From positions 394,005 to 458,004 of the forward strand of contig NZ_ATTH01000001.1 of the NCBI RefSeq assembly GCF_000419585.1: 64,000 bases of DNA, given 5' to 3'. Within the stretch, counting starts at the first letter, position 1. Each line of letters begins with the position of its first letter. A program made the translations under genes and the position numbers. This DNA is from Salisaeta longa DSM 21114 (GTDB lineage Bacteria > Bacteroidota > Rhodothermia > Rhodothermales > Salinibacteraceae). Positions 63,700 to 64,000 of this stretch are shown here, piece after piece. The notes under the pieces are model-generated. The model saw only the letters and a list, made by a program, of their open reading frames with translations. It ran no database searches and had not been told where the DNA came from.

Positions 63700-64000
63700 T
63701 CACTCGTAGCGCAACGATTCGATGGGGTCGAGCCGGGCCGCTTTGTACGCCGGGTAGCCGCCAAAGACAACGGCAATGCCCGTAACGCCCAACACCGCCG
63801 CCACGGCCCACAGCCAGGGAAAGGCCGCACTGATGTCAAAATAGAGCGCCACGCCATTGCCAAACAGTCCGCCCAGCACAATGCCTGCGAGGCCGCCGAT
63901 TTGGCACAGCACAATCGCCTCAATGAGAAATTGCTGGAGGATGTGCCGGCGCTTGGCGCCAATGGCCTTGCGCACGCCAATCTCGCGGGTCCGCTCGGTT
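63700..64000 (-). CDS. MacB/FtsX-type ABC permease, C-terminal part
   Basis: The gene is cut by the window edge. The visible 99 residues begin TERTREIGVRKAIGAKRRHI, the hallmark of MacB/LolC/FtsX permeases. FLIEAIVLCQIGGLAGIVLG and later helices complete it, and it ends PAYKAARLDPIESLRYE. The start and the periplasmic domain lie outside. It could be part of an efflux or lipoprotein-release transporter. It is about 100 bp upstream of the FAD/Fe-S dehydrogenase gene and co-directional. Confidence 0.9.
   Translation of the reverse strand, partial: TERTREIGVRKAIGAKRRHILQQFLIEAIVLCQIGGLAGIVLGGLFGNGVALYFDISAAFPWLWAVAAVLGVTGIAVVFGGYPAYKAARLDPIESLRYE

Noticed and set aside
61389-63785. Open frame of 798 codons on the plus strand opposite the FAD/Fe-S dehydrogenase
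   Set aside because: It is rich in Arg, Gly, His and Ala in the manner of a GC-rich antisense shadow, has no family motifs, and lies opposite a gene with clear catalytic motifs.

Overview
The window is GC-rich, densely coded bacterial DNA. The lineage is inferred from content only. It has a subtilase with a C-terminal type IX secretion sorting domain, acidic low-complexity tails, a FadL plus SGNH-lipase pair, a Sec-type nitrous-oxide reductase and many OmpA/BamA-like surface proteins. Together these point to the Rhodothermota/Bacteroidota side of the tree, probably a Salinibacter/Salisaeta/Rhodothermus relative. No rRNA gene is present; one tRNA-Thr and one small CRISPR array are.

Layout. 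1-6650 (minus): the 5' part of an AcuI/YhdH-type reductase, two paralogous secreted amidohydrolases (one with degenerate metal ligands), a T9SS-sorted subtilase, and a small lipoprotein that looks like the subtilase's own propeptide. 6650-7275 carries an interspersed repeat. 7275-16270: phosphoglucomutase, a plug-plus-barrel outer membrane protein, a methyltransferase, a fructosamine-kinase-like protein, a zinc-ribbon protein and a 984-residue metalloprotease/propeller/barrel fusion. 16378-16739: a six-repeat CRISPR array with no cas genes in the window. 16989-24135: an FtsE-like ATPase with a small membrane coiled-coil partner, a penicillin acylase, a ParA-like ATPase, a membrane J-domain protein and a FetAB-type exporter.

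24213-36131 is the most coherent accessory block. A minus-strand group (truncated haemoglobin, di-iron Fe-S repair protein RIC, a CopD-like membrane protein, a broken NnrS-like fragment) and a SufR-like Fe-S regulator face a plus-strand denitrification operon: nirK, two cupredoxins, nosZ (clade II, lipoprotein type), a nos-associated membrane protein, nosD, nosF, nosY. Between them lie about 900 bp of mosaic repeats. AT-rich palindromes of similar sequence sit upstream of both nirK and the haemoglobin gene and could be the regulator's operators. Nitric-oxide reductase, NosL and c-type cytochromes are not in the window.

36251-64000 is mostly housekeeping: tRNA-Thr, DedA, ispF, sucC, an LptF/G permease, an S9 peptidase, two purine-nucleoside phosphorylases, recA, thymidine kinase, an SGNH lipase with a FadL porin, an AhpD-like protein, pyrC, a yggS - divIVA - punA - thrA run, a Tat-exported amidase with a GatC-like N-terminus, a sucrase/ferredoxin-like protein, a glycosyltransferase-like protein, a large FAD/Fe-S D-2-hydroxyacid dehydrogenase and the end of a MacB/FtsX-type permease cut by the window edge.
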